Assembly: GCF_023898315.1 (NCBI RefSeq)
Contig: NC_064622.1
Location: forward strand, 167,606,178-167,670,177
Source: Schistocerca nitens
Taxonomy: Eukaryota; Arthropoda; Insecta; Orthoptera; Acrididae
Direction of reading: 5' to 3'
Length of the DNA stretch: 64,000 bases
In this document: in pieces, positions 20,080-29,766 of the stretch
Layout of the letters: the number at the start of each line of letters is the position of its first letter
Position numbering within the stretch: position 1 is the stretch's first letter
The notes under the pieces: model-generated
The model's database searches: none
What the model was told of the DNA's origin: nothing
What the model saw: the letters and a program-made list of their open reading frames with translations, nothing else
Made by a program: the position numbers and the translations under genes

Positions 20080-21180
20080 TTGTCGCTTTCCAACACGATG
20101 TTTTGACAGCTTAATACATATACATATTTGAATGTGGATAATCACGCGGTAAAATTTTGCGTTTAAATTCTTATGTACCGATTGGTGGCAAGCAAATCGT
20201 TTGTCGGTCGGCCCGTGGCTGTCCCCTGGTTGGATTCCGACGGATCAAGTGTAGTTGGGCTCACCATCTGTCTCACCTAAGTGAACGAGGGCAGACCGAC
20301 CTGCCTGGAGGCTTCTGAGTGCCGTTTTCTTTATTGTCCTTCTCACCGGTGTTTAATTGTCTGTTTATAATCTACCACAGCCAATGATTTAAAAAATTCT
20401 TGCTTTTACTGGATTTTATGTATTTTTGAATTTTGGAAAAATCAGTTGTGGGCCTTCAACCACTTAAATCCTTATTCTAAAAAAAAAAAAAATGAAAAAA
20501 AAACATTGCGGCCTCCTGCCTTTGAAAGGTTATGGTAATTTACTTTAAAATCTTGAAAATTTTATTGTGTGCCTTCAGCCTTTTGTATTGCATCTTGTTT
20601 ATGTTCAGGCAACGGCCTTGCCGCAGTGGTTACACCGGTTCCCGTGAGATCACCGAAGTTAAGCGCTGTCGGGCGTGGTCGGCACTTGGATGGATCACCA
20701 TCCAAGCCGCCATGCGGTGTTGCCATTTTTCGGAGTGCACTCAGCCTCCTGGTGCCAATTAAGGAGCTACTCGACCGAATAGTAGCGGCTTCGGTCAAGA
20801 ATACCATCATAACGACCAGGAGAGCGGTGTGCTGACCCAACGCCCCTCCTTTCAGCATCCTCCATGGAGGATGACACGGCGGTCGGATGGTCCCGGTTGG
20901 CCACTCGTGGCCTGAAGACTGAGTGCTTCTTTGTTTTTTGTTTGTCTTTTCATCCTTGAGGCCCTCAGCCTCATTGTGTATATGTATGTTAATTATTTTA
21001 TTTGCAATTTTAACTGCATGTTTTTACCACTTGAGATTTATCTTGTAGCTTTAAGATTTCTTGTTTGGAGGGCTTCAGCCGTGAAATAATTGCCTTTTTT
21101 GAAACTCGTAGTTCTAAAGATTCGGCTATGTGCCGTTTTGGTTTAAAGGTGTTATTAAATTACAATAAATTATAATTTTG
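20080..21180. repeat. AT-rich repeat with recurring GGCCTTCAGCC-type words
   Basis: At spacings of roughly 60-250 bp the sequence repeats a small hairpin-like word: GGGCCTTCAACCAC (20451), GCGGCCTCCTGCC (20509), GTGCCTTCAGCC (20569), AGGCCCTCAGCCTC (20958), AGGGCTTCAGCC (21068). Poly-T and A-rich stretches separate them. Non-coding; probably part of an unidentified retroelement. It hosts the 5S-derived SINE. Confidence 0.5.
20608..20925 (+). mobile_element. 5S rRNA-derived SINE, copy 1
   Basis: The first about 115 bp align by eye with eukaryotic 5S rRNA: GGCAACGGCCTTGCC, CACCGGTTCCCGT, ATCACCGAAGTTAAGCGCTG (A-box region) and CACTTGGATGGATCACC (C-box region). These are the internal pol III promoter elements of a 5S gene. 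The rest (CTCAGCCTCCTGGTGCC, GAGCTACTCGACCGAATAG, TGGAGGATGACACGGCGG) is a SINE body, not rRNA, and a related copy lies at 50409-50680. This is the SINE3 type. It is not a functional 5S gene because the 3' part of 5S is replaced. Confidence 0.88.
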
Positions 21181-21839
21181 AGTGAACCTGACCGACACCT
21201 TATTTGGCCCCTTCCACTATCCTAATCATCTGTTCTGCCCAGCGGCTTTAGCGGGCGTCTCACGGAGCTTCATGAAACTATTGGCGATCAAGTGGGAATA
21301 TTTCATGATGTCCCACAACAAATTTCGCACTTTTTCAACCGAAATTGGCCGAGAAAAAAAAGTTGTATTACTTATTTAACGCCCCACGTTCTTGGGTCAG
21401 CAATGCTAATCCAAAACACAAGCGACCAGCGCCCCATAAGAGTGTCGGCGCCGTCCCACCCGCGAGGTGGCTCAGGTCAAAATTGCCGCTGGCAGTCCGA
21501 ACTGCAGACTCCCATTCTTGCTCATGCACATCCTGGGTGAGCCTCCTGATACATACAGCCTCAGCTATCGCGCCACAGCTTAGCCCCCAGAGACACGCTG
21601 CAGAACTGTCAGCTGGTTCCTCAGCGGTAACGGCGCTGGCCTCCAGGTGAAGCTGTCGGTTCGTCTCCGTAGCGCAAACTTTCTCCTGTGTCGCTCTGCG
21701 TCAAGAAAGCTCGGAACAGCGCTATTGTTGACCATACGCCACCAGACGCACCTTCTGCCTAAATCCCTGAGCGACATTTCGCCAGAATCCTCGTTTCATA
21801 GATAGTTGAGTATCTCGTGTCAGTCTGAGAACCTTGCCT
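21181..21839. other. Unassigned DNA
   Basis: Mixed composition with a GC-rich stretch at 21420-21700. Overlapping short frames on both strands have no recognised motif. Confidence 0.35.
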
Positions 21840-22110
21840 GGTAAGATTGATAGACAAAATGTAGAAGATCAAACAAGAGCAGCACATTCCGTCTCGGGTT
21901 CGTTTAGCGAGAGCAAAAGCGTCAAGGAGTTGTTCAACCAAGTGTGCTGGCAAAAGCTACAACAAAGGCGTTGTACATCACGGCATGGTTTACTCTCAAA
22001 CTTCCGACAGCCTAGATTCCAAAAAGAGTCATAAACATATTTATTTTTCACACATATCTCGCGAAAATATGAAGGTAAAATTGTAAATTTTCGAGTCCAT
22101 AGGCTGGATC
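21840..22110 (+). pseudogene. LINE ORF2 C-terminal fragment
   Basis: Plus-strand reading contains SESKSVKELFNQVCWQKLQQ followed by RRC. This is the conserved region near the end of many CR1/Jockey-type ORF2 proteins (SV..M...L.W..LQ.RR). The same segment with a clearly related sequence occurs at the end of the LINE at 62830-63857. No reverse transcriptase is attached. Confidence 0.55.
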
Positions 22111-23035
22111 CATACGCTGTACCCGCGTACCATGTGCGGTTCGAACAGTACAGGCGGAAGCGATTTTGGTACACGAAGTATCTTTGATGTATTCATCAAG
22201 AAACCATCTAAGTATGAGTGTAACAGGGATATTCACAAACACAACACTAGTAAGTAAAATTAACTGCATTGCCCTCTGAAAAATAAAATGGCGAAATATG
22301 CATCTATAAAACTCTCACAGTCTGCCGATGGAAATAAAATATCTGACAGTTACCAGAGGTGTTTTAAAAATGTACATTAAAGAGGTTTCTCCTTAGTAAT
22401 TCCTGTACCATTGAGAAATTCTTGAATGGAACAATAATTAGTCATTACAAAAAACTGTTAACGGCTAGTACGTCGCCACATAAATATTATTTTTTATTTT
22501 TATTTAGTTTTACATAAGTGTTCGATGTCGTATCATAATTTTTATCGTCTGTTTGATCTATGGAACAAGTAACTAACTAATTTCCGCCACACGCTGTAAG
22601 ATGGTTTCCGGATTATACGAAGAGTAACCATTAAGCCTTAGTAAATGTAATTAATATTTTGTTTATTTGCAGTAGACATTGAAATCCTTTAGCAGTACTG
22701 CAGAATTCAGCTGGACGAATCAGAAACAAATGATGAAGTCCATTAAAAACGTGGAATAGAAAGGAAAAAGGTAAAGCTCTCATCAACCCGAAGGTGGTTT
22801 GAACAGACATGCTTCTATTCCAGGTGGTGTGTCTTTGCATGGCTTCGATCTTCGGACTGCCTTCTCAGCCAGTTATAGAGAGATCCATAACCACGTTGCA
22901 ACTCGGCGGTTTTCATACACATAAAACATTGGCAGAAGTGAAATCAGCTGTAAATGAGAGGAAAAAAAATCCTTGAACGGACTGTGGACCGAAAACCAGA
23001 CCATTGAATTTATAGTCTGGCACTTACTGTTCCGG
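22111..23035. other. Unassigned AT-rich DNA
   Basis: Only short frames; no repeat signature recognised apart from a T/A-rich tract at 22480-22510. Confidence 0.35.
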
Positions 23036-23037
23036 TA

Positions 23038-23156
23038 ATTCGTTTTCGGCTGCAGCGAAAATGTTGTACTGTCTTAGGCCACTCCAGGCAGCAAAAAAAC
23101 GTCACCTGTACTGGCCCCACATAACTGTACCATTTTCGCTGCAGCCGAAAATGAAT
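23038..23156. mobile_element. 119-bp MITE with near-perfect 25-bp inverted ends
   Basis: The ends ATTCGTTTTCGGCTGCAGCG... and ...CGCTGCAGCCGAAAATGAAT are inverted copies with one mismatch over about 26 bp, and both are bordered by TA (23036-23037, 23157-23158). Size, TIRs and TA duplication fit a Tc1/mariner-type miniature element. Confidence 0.75.
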
Positions 23157-23311
23157 TACAGCGCTATACTCAACTTTAGAAGTGGGCTGTGGCATCATCT
23201 TTTGGCGACTCTAGCAGCTTGTTTCATGTATTGGGGGGTGGGGAATTCAGAATTCCCGCGTGAACCACGACTGCGGGTATGTACGTACGTGCAAGCAAAA
23301 CATTCGAAAAT

Positions 23312-24165
23312 ACAGGGTATTTCGAAAAGAATGCACTGGTTTCAAAACTCCATGTTTATTAATACAAACATAGTACAAACATGTGATCAACTGCAAAATA
23401 CTCACAAAATAGTAAAGATTTAAGCTCTGCTATTACTAAAGCTCTATTTGTCGACCAGAAGCTGCACAAACAACATCTAGACCGTAGATAAATACGTCAT
23501 AAACTTTGCACAATGTATCTGCTTTTACAAAAGTTATGGCTGCTGTCATTCCGTTCTCCACTTGTTCTAAGTCACAAGTTAGAGGGAAGATGAACACATT
23601 TCCCATCACATATCCCCACAAGAAAAAATCACACCTTCAAATGCTGCAGAATTTGCTTTTTTCACAACTTAAGGAGGATTCCGATGACTTCATTTTAAAA
23701 CAGGATGGAACTCCTCCACCACACTGGCACAAAAAAGCAAATCAGTTTCTCAATGACATTCTGCCTCAGCGATGGAAAGGGCGCACGGAACCCCGACACA
23801 CTGTCCTGCTTTCTCGGCCTCCAAGATCGCCACACATGACCACATGTGATTTTTTTCTTGTAGGGATATGTGAAGGAAAATACGTTCATCTTCCCTCTAA
23901 CTCGTCACATAGAAGAAGTGAAGGACAAAATAACACCCGCTTTAACTTCTGTAAAAACAGATACATTGTGTAAAGTTTATGACGAATTTAGCTAAGGTCT
24001 AGATGTTGTTCGTAACTGCTGCTGGTCGACAAACACAGTATTTGTAGTTGCATACCTAAAACATTATGATTTTGTGAGTATTTTGTAGTTCATTCGAAGC
24101 TCGTAGTATGTTTTTATCAATAAATATAGAACTTAGAAATCAGGTCATTCTTTTTGATAAAGACT
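23312..24165. mobile_element. Inverted pair of transposase 3' ends (IS630/Tc1-like)
   Basis: The plus-strand frame 23506-23973 holds a transposase C-terminal half: LKQDGTPPPHWHKKANQFL (the QQDGAPPH block), LPQRWKGR, PPRSPHMTTCDFFLVGICEG (the SPDLTPCDFFLWG block), then an acidic region. The same C-terminal end appears a second time on the minus strand at 23436-23635 (WGYVMGNVFIFPL, KADTLCKVYDVF). The flanking 3' sequences are inverted copies as well: ATTTTGTGAGTATTTTGTAG at 24069-24088, and its near match on the minus strand at about 23400. So two 3' ends face outward. The N-terminal half with the HTH and first catalytic Asp is absent. Confidence 0.75.
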
Positions 24166-24244
24166 GTAGTTTTTGTTGGTTGTGCTGTACAGCTTTGATA
24201 AATTGTAGAAATGACATATCGCAACACGTGAAGCTACTGAATCA

Positions 24245-25527
24245 TTTATTTTTAACATTGTATGACTGGTTTCGGAAAGAAACCATTTTCCATGGCCTGT
24301 TGTTCACGTTATGGATACAGAAGAAGTTTCCTGAAAAAAGATATTTGAAAATCGTAGAAAGATATACACAATAGTTACAGTTTTTATTTGTAACAGCTGC
24401 AACAGGTAGAAAAGTACGTTGGCGATATACAGAACGTTGTAACATTGACCAAAGTAACCCATCGAAACTTGCTACGCATTTAAGGGACGAAAAGCATATC
24501 GTACATTGAAAACAGTGTTACTGTTCTACATTGTTGTTGTTGTGGTCTTCAGTCCAGAGACTGGTTTGATGCAGCTCTCCATGCTACTCTATCCTGTGTA
24601 AGCTTCTTCATCTCCCAGTACCTACTGCAACCTACATCCTTCTGAATCTGCTTAGTGTATTCATCTATTGGTCTCCCTCTACAATTTTTACCCTTCTCGC
24701 TGCCCTCCAATACTAAATTGGTGATCCCTTGATGCCTCAGAACTTGTCCTACCAACCGATCCCTTCTTCTGGTCAAGTTGTGCCACAAATTTCCCTTCTC
24801 CCCAATTCTGTTCAATACCTCCTCATTAGTTATATGATCTAACCATCTAATCTTCTGCATTCTTCTGTAGCACCACATTTCGAAAGTTTCTATTCTCTTC
24901 TTGTCCAATCTATTTATCGTCCATGTTTCACTTCCATACATGGCTACACTCCATACAAATACTTTCAGAAACGACTTCCTGACACTTAAATCTATACTCG
25001 ATCTTAACAAATTTCACTTCTTCAGAAACGCTTCCCTTGCCATTGCCAGTCTAACTGTTCTACATAAAACAGAGAATGGTGGCTACATGAATCTCATGGA
25101 AGAAACTGAAATTTTTTTTTCACATTAATCCGAAGATCCAAATTTCATTTTCAAAGAACAACTTGAACTGAAAAACAGAACAGTATACTGAAAATATTCG
25201 TGATATTGTATTACAAAGATAGTACTGGTCATAATAGCAATTCTTTGCTGTTCCATTTTGTATATTCTTTGGACAGTTGTGTAACGATAGTTTCATGCAT
25301 TTATTTTTGCACAACGGAATGTCGTTTACAAAAAATGTTATACTTTCAGAACTGTTTAATGAGATATAATAGCTACCTGTTATTAGCAAAAATTTAAGTA
25401 TTGTGTATATCTTACAATTTTCAAATAACCTTTCTGAGTGGCAGTTCTCCTGTATCCATAACATTGTACAGCAGGTACTGGAAATGGTCTCTGACAGAAA
25501 TCGGTCGTACAAATAAAAATAAATTAT
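24245..25527. repeat. Inverted repeat pair enclosing an RTE LINE tail
   Basis: 24245-24390 and 25383-25527 are inverted relatives. One reads GTTATGGATACAGAAGAAG...GATATTTGAAAATCGTA...GATATACACAATA; the other, reverse-complemented, gives GTTATGGATACAGGAGAAC...GGTTATTTGAAAATTGTA...GATATACACAATA. A GACTGGTTTCGG-like word near the outer end suggests a foldback or MITE family. The interior includes the LINE fragment at 24532-25053, inserted later. Confidence 0.62.
24532..25053 (-). mobile_element. RTE-type LINE, 3' fragment
   Basis: The minus-strand frame 24549-25010 (153 codons) encodes the C-terminal end of an endonuclease/reverse-transcriptase protein: FLKVFVWSVAMYGSETWTIN, IETFEMWCYRRM, VGQVLRHQG, CRGRP. 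These are hallmarks of RTE-like and related LINE ends. A short (CAA)n tail marks the 3' end at 24532-24543. A perfect 12-bp duplication ACTGTTCTACAT flanks the fragment (24520-24531, 25054-25065), so it inserted already 5'-truncated. Confidence 0.9.
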
Positions 25528-25572
25528 TCACCGACTTCCCGAGTTATAATATATTTAAACTTTCTTTTTACA

Positions 25573-25763
25573 GCTGGCCGCGGTGGTCTAGCGGTTCTAG
25601 GCGCTCAGTCCGGAGCCGCGCGACTGCTACGGTCGCAGGTTCGAGTCCTGCCTCGGGCATGGATGTGCGTGGTGTCCTTAGGTTAGTTAGGTTTAAGTAG
25701 TTCTAAGTTCTAGGGGACTGATGGCCATAGATGTTAAGTCCCATAGTGCTCAGAGCCATTTTT
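25573..25763 (+). mobile_element. tRNA-headed SINE
   Basis: Class II-like head (GTGGTCTAGCGGTTCTAGGC, GGTTCGAGTCC) with the common tail. A 12-bp duplication TTTCTTTTTACA flanks it (25561-25572, 25764-25775). Confidence 0.93.
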
Positions 25764-25775
25764 TTTCTTTTTACA

Positions 25776-26373
25776 CTTTTCAGCACACTGGCCCAAAAAG
25801 GTACAAAGCATAGGTAACACACCAAGCGCAAATGAATACACTACTCTCTTTAGATTGTTCAAAATATGAAATTAATACACTTTAAATTTTGCCTATTTAA
25901 AAAAATCGGAAACAATTGTTTTTCTTTCTTTCTAACAGTAATTAGCTCTACTCTTCAGTGAAACCACAATATACATATATTCGTGTTATAATGTGAGATT
26001 TATTGCTGATAATCATTATAAAATAACAGTAAATAAAAATTGTACGACAATATTGGTTTAAACATTAAAGTTGGCAGCTTTCGTAAACAGAGAACAATAG
26101 GCACGAAATCTAGAATTTGTTGACAATAGCATCATTCGGTTCAGGAACGTTCTGGATGAGAAAGAGAGCGTAAATAGTCATGTTACGGAGCATCTTGAGG
26201 AGGAATGTTTACGTCTCACAGCAGGTCGTACTAACCTAAGACTGCGCGCCTTGTGCGGATTACCGGATTTCAAGCGGAAGTAACAATTCGTGAAAGTCCA
26301 TTATACAGACGGCCGTCTTCAAAAGCGGTATTTATTTGAATAAATGACTGTGAAATTAAAAGAAAGCTATTAA
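25776..26373. other. Unassigned AT-rich DNA
   Basis: No coding motif, inverted repeat or SINE recognised. Confidence 0.4.
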
Positions 26374-26382
26374 AATACAGCA

Positions 26383-26586
26383 AAAAAATGGTTCAAGTGG
26401 CTCCAAGCTCTATGGGACTTAACATCTGAGTCATCAGTCCCCTAGAACTTAGAACTACTTAAACCTAACTAACCTAAGGACATCATACACATCCATGCCC
26501 GAGGCAGGATTCGAATCTGCTACCGTAGCAGCAGCGCGGTTCCGGACTGAAGCGCCTAGAACCGCTCGGCCACAGCGGTCGGCCAT
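26383..26586 (-). mobile_element. tRNA-headed SINE
   Basis: Reverse orientation: the plus strand reads AATGGTTCAAGTGGCTCCAA, through CTAACTAACCTAAGGACATC, to GGATTCGAATCTG and CGCTCGGCCACAGCGG. A 9-bp duplication AATACAGCA flanks it (26374-26382, 26587-26595). The head has several substitutions. Confidence 0.92.
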
Positions 26587-26612
26587 AATACAGCACAGTG
26601 AGCAGAAGGAAG

Positions 26613-26796
26613 GTTGACAAACTGCCTGTTGGCTTCTGCCTCGGGTTCTTCGGCCGACGTTCATCTAATGATTGCCGGCAATGGAGGGTGAAGCTTTGAA
26701 AATGCCAGCCACTCGTGCTGGCTAAACGTCAGTAAAATCATTAGATGAACGTCGGCCGAAGAACCCGAGACAGAAGCCAATAGGCAGTTTGTCAAC
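26613..26796. repeat. Foldback: 61-bp inverted repeat, 62-bp loop
   Basis: 26613-26673 and 26736-26796 are reverse complements with about two mismatches in 61 bp (for example TTCGGCCGACGTTCATCTAA against TTAGATGAACGTCGGCCGAA). The loop contains ACTCGTGCTGGCTAAACGTC. It is non-coding on both strands and would form a very stable hairpin. Confidence 0.88.
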
Positions 26797-27870
26797 AAGT
26801 GGCCACGAAAGCAATTTTGTAGAAGGAAGGTTGCTACTAGAGTGATTATCATCAGATCGTGATCATCATCATTAAGACAGTGATTCGGCTTTCTTTCGCA
26901 CACTTCCAAACACTGCGAACATGTAATGCAGGCGGGGACATCGTCCAGCATGCCGACAATGAACATCTTGCTTACCGCGCATCGTTAAATGATCAATAAC
27001 TTTCCGTATTTTGTGCTTTGTCCAAGGCAGACTTTGAGCAGTTATATGATCAACTTTTAGCAGAAATCTGTATGAAAATCTGTCAAAGAAAACTTAAAAT
27101 GAGGGAAATGTTGTAACATGGAGTCGTTAATGACAGAAAAGGATCGTACTGAGAGAATACGACTTCTGATGGTACCGACCAAAATGAACCTAAAGAACGG
27201 GAAAATGTAAAAACGGGGTTTTACTGTATATCATTTCTACGATAACACAAAAAATTAATGAAGCGACTTCATTTTTTCGAAGTGATAGCTAAAACTTCAT
27301 GGCAACCGCTCGTACATCAGACGTAAGAACTAAAGAAAGAAATCGTATGTGGCAGAATTTGAGACGGTCGACGTCTGGACGTGTGTGCTCGTAAATAGGC
27401 TGTTTGGTCAGGAAAAGAAGGGCGAGTTTTTCGCGGAGCAGGCAGAGCTGCGGCGACGGCTATTAACAGCAGGCAGCGAGAGCCGGCCGAGCGCCTTCTT
27501 TTTCGCAGCAGCGGCAGGCCTCGCTTGGCCTTGGAGCTCCCGGGCGCTGCGCGGCCGCAAGCGGCGATGACGACAGCGGCGGCCGCTGCAGTCTGCAGCT
27601 GCGCTCTTTCGCCTCTGCTTCTACGCCACACCTGCTGCGATGACTCCCTACCACACTTACATAAATCAAGCGATTTCACAAAAGACTAGCACGACAACAG
27701 CAAAGCAGTGTATGCCTCTAAGTAGAATCCCCCCACGTTGGTGGGCTGCTCTGTAAACTTTCAGGTAGAGTTACTGAGGTATCCCTATACTTGCAGTTCA
27801 TTTGATATGTATTAGTACTAGCCCCTACTAACAACGCATCAACAACCAAAATCCACAACTCATGTGAGTA
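26797..27870. other. Unassigned DNA with a CpG-rich block
   Basis: AT-rich DNA surrounds a block at about 27420-27660 that is far richer in GC and CpG (runs of GCGGCCGC-like words). Frames up to 120 codons there (27317-27679 minus, Ala/Arg-rich) are what GC-rich non-coding DNA gives. It could be a promoter or first-exon region of a host gene or part of an unknown element; I see no supporting motif. Confidence 0.3.
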
Positions 27871-28075
27871 GCCGCGCGGGATTAGCTGAGCGGTCTCAGG
27901 CGCTGCAGTCATGGACTGTGCGGCTGGTCCCGGTGGAGGTTCGAGTCCTCCCTCGAGCATGGGTGTGTGTGTTTGTCCTTAGGATAATTTAGATTACGTA
28001 GTGTGTAAGCTTAGGGACTGATGACCTTAGCAGTTAAGTCCCATAAGATTTCACACACATTTGAACTTTTTTTTT
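27871..28075 (+). mobile_element. SINE of a third tRNA-headed family
   Basis: Leu-like head GGGATTAGCTGAGCGGTCTC with B box AGGTTCGAGTCCT, and a distinct body with GTGTGTAAGCTTAGGGACTG, GTTAAGTCCCATAAGATTTC and ACACACATTTGAAC plus a T run. An imperfect 10-bp duplication (TCATGTGAGT / TCATGAGAGT) flanks it. The tail shares only the GACTGATGACCTTAGCAGTTAAGTCCCATA idea with the main family. Confidence 0.87.
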
Positions 28076-28086
28076 TCATGAGAGTG

Positions 28087-29527
28087 CTCACTGCTTTTCA
28101 AAAAAAGTGAAGTGCCCAGAAGACATGGTCAGATGTCGATGTAACATCGCACAGGTACACACTATGGAAGATATGTAAATAATTGCCGGCCGCGGTGGTC
28201 TAGCGGTTCTAGGCGCGCAGTCCGGAACCGCGCGACTGCTACGGTCGCAGGTTCGAATCCTGCCTCGGGCATGGATGTGTGTGATGTCCTTAGGTTAGTT
28301 AGGTTTAGGTAGTTCTAAGTTCTAGGGGACTGATGACCACAGATGTTAAGTCCCATAGTGCTCAGAACCGTTTTTTGATGTAAATAATTGGAGGCGCAAT
28401 TCTCTGTGACAGATGGAACGCCCACCAGAGGCCATTAGTGTTATTCGTGTTTACTGTTATCAGGCGTCGTAGGGTATACAAGCGGCTGGAACAATGTCTA
28501 TGTTGAGTGGTCAAGGAGATGCCCTATACTCCTGTGAGACAAGGTTATCGGATCCTGACTGAGAGTGAAAGGGGCTTCATTTGTGGGTCACCATTAGGCC
28601 AGCAGGTCGAATCGCCCAAAATCCAGATTTGCAGGACATGTGACAGTGGTCTGATGTTGGAGTGTATGGAAACATGTGGGCAGGCATACACGTAGTCAAG
28701 GTGCGGGTCGACCAGGTCACACCAGCACAAGAGAGAGGAGATGTATTGTGCACCGAGCACATCGTAAAACCTTCACATCTGCAACTGCCAACCCAAAACA
28801 AGTAATGAAGTCTCTACAACATTGTGTGTCATCTCGCCCCAACTGTCGGAGAAGAGCTAGCAGCCCAGACAGGGAATTACTGTCTCAAGGGTAGGCTGCT
28901 GTTAACACCACAACCAAATCTGCGCAGTCCCGAATGACCTCCGTCGACAACTATGGCGTCAACCTGGGGAGGCGCTCCACCCTTCCAATGTTTTAGAGCA
29001 CTTCTGGTGCCACGGTGTGGCGGCCTATCGCATGTGACTTCAGGTCGCAGTTGACAGTGACTGATGGATCCTGTTGGCTCAATGGTAGGACGCGGACGCC
29101 CTGTAGCCTGACAGTATCGTCGTGCCATTTTCAACAGGGCAGCGCTCGTCTACATGTGGCTCATGCCTCTACAAACTGCCTGCGTGATGTGAGGAACTTT
29201 CGTGGCCAGCAAGATCCCCAGATTTCTTCCCATGTGAGGAACCATTTTGGACATCAGATCCGTCACTATCGGTATGCAAGATATCAGGCACCAGTCACAA
29301 ACGTTGTGGTGCTGCTCACCTCAGGAGAGGCACCCCTCCCAAACGTATCATCATGCATCCAGGCAACTGGAGGTGCAATGTCACACTGACAGGTGGGCTC
29401 ATACTGCGAAGTTCTTTGTCAATTAGACTCTCCACGCCAATATCATCGCACACTGTCCCAACCTGTGTAGTTTCATTTCGTTCCCACCACCCATTCTGCA
29501 TGCTTCACTTTTTTTTGTCAGTCAGTG
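28087..29527 (+). mobile_element. Tc1-like element, family B, decayed
   Basis: The right end reads TGCTTCACTTTTTTTTGTCA and then GTCAGTG|TA; the left end has the inverted form CAAAAAAAGTGAAGT. Plus-strand pieces match a Tc1 transposase: an N-terminal region from 28519 (MPYTPVRQGYRILTESERGF), and FQQGSARLHVAHA at about 29130, which stands in for the FQQDNARPHV block and has lost its catalytic Asp. Frames change repeatedly. A SINE is nested at 28186-28377. A diverged relative lies in the opposite orientation at 32330-33455. Confidence 0.78.
28186..28377 (+). mobile_element. tRNA-headed SINE inside Tc1-like family B
   Basis: Class II-like head and common tail. A perfect 13-bp duplication ATGTAAATAATTG flanks it (28173-28185, 28378-28390). 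Confidence 0.94.
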
Positions 29528-29766
29528 TATTGATCTTCTGGTCGTTGGTTGCTCAGCTTCGCAGGTCGAATGTTTCATTATGTATTTTACGTGATATAAA
29601 CTTCGTAAACGACAAACAAAGACTCTGAGTGATGTTTGTTTATTATTGTTCAGTACTAAAACAATAGCACCAGTGCGATACAGTGGAATATTTCCCTGAA
29701 GCGGTGTTGTCACCTTCACACCAGGCAAAACAGTACAGCACCAGCTTCAAAAATGCACACACCTGT

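Noticed and set aside
20608-20725. Possible functional 5S rRNA gene
   Set aside because: The 3' part of 5S is replaced by SINE body shared with 50409-50680.
27317-27679. 120-codon Ala/Arg-rich frame
   Set aside because: Lies in a CpG-rich block where several overlapping frames are open; no motif.
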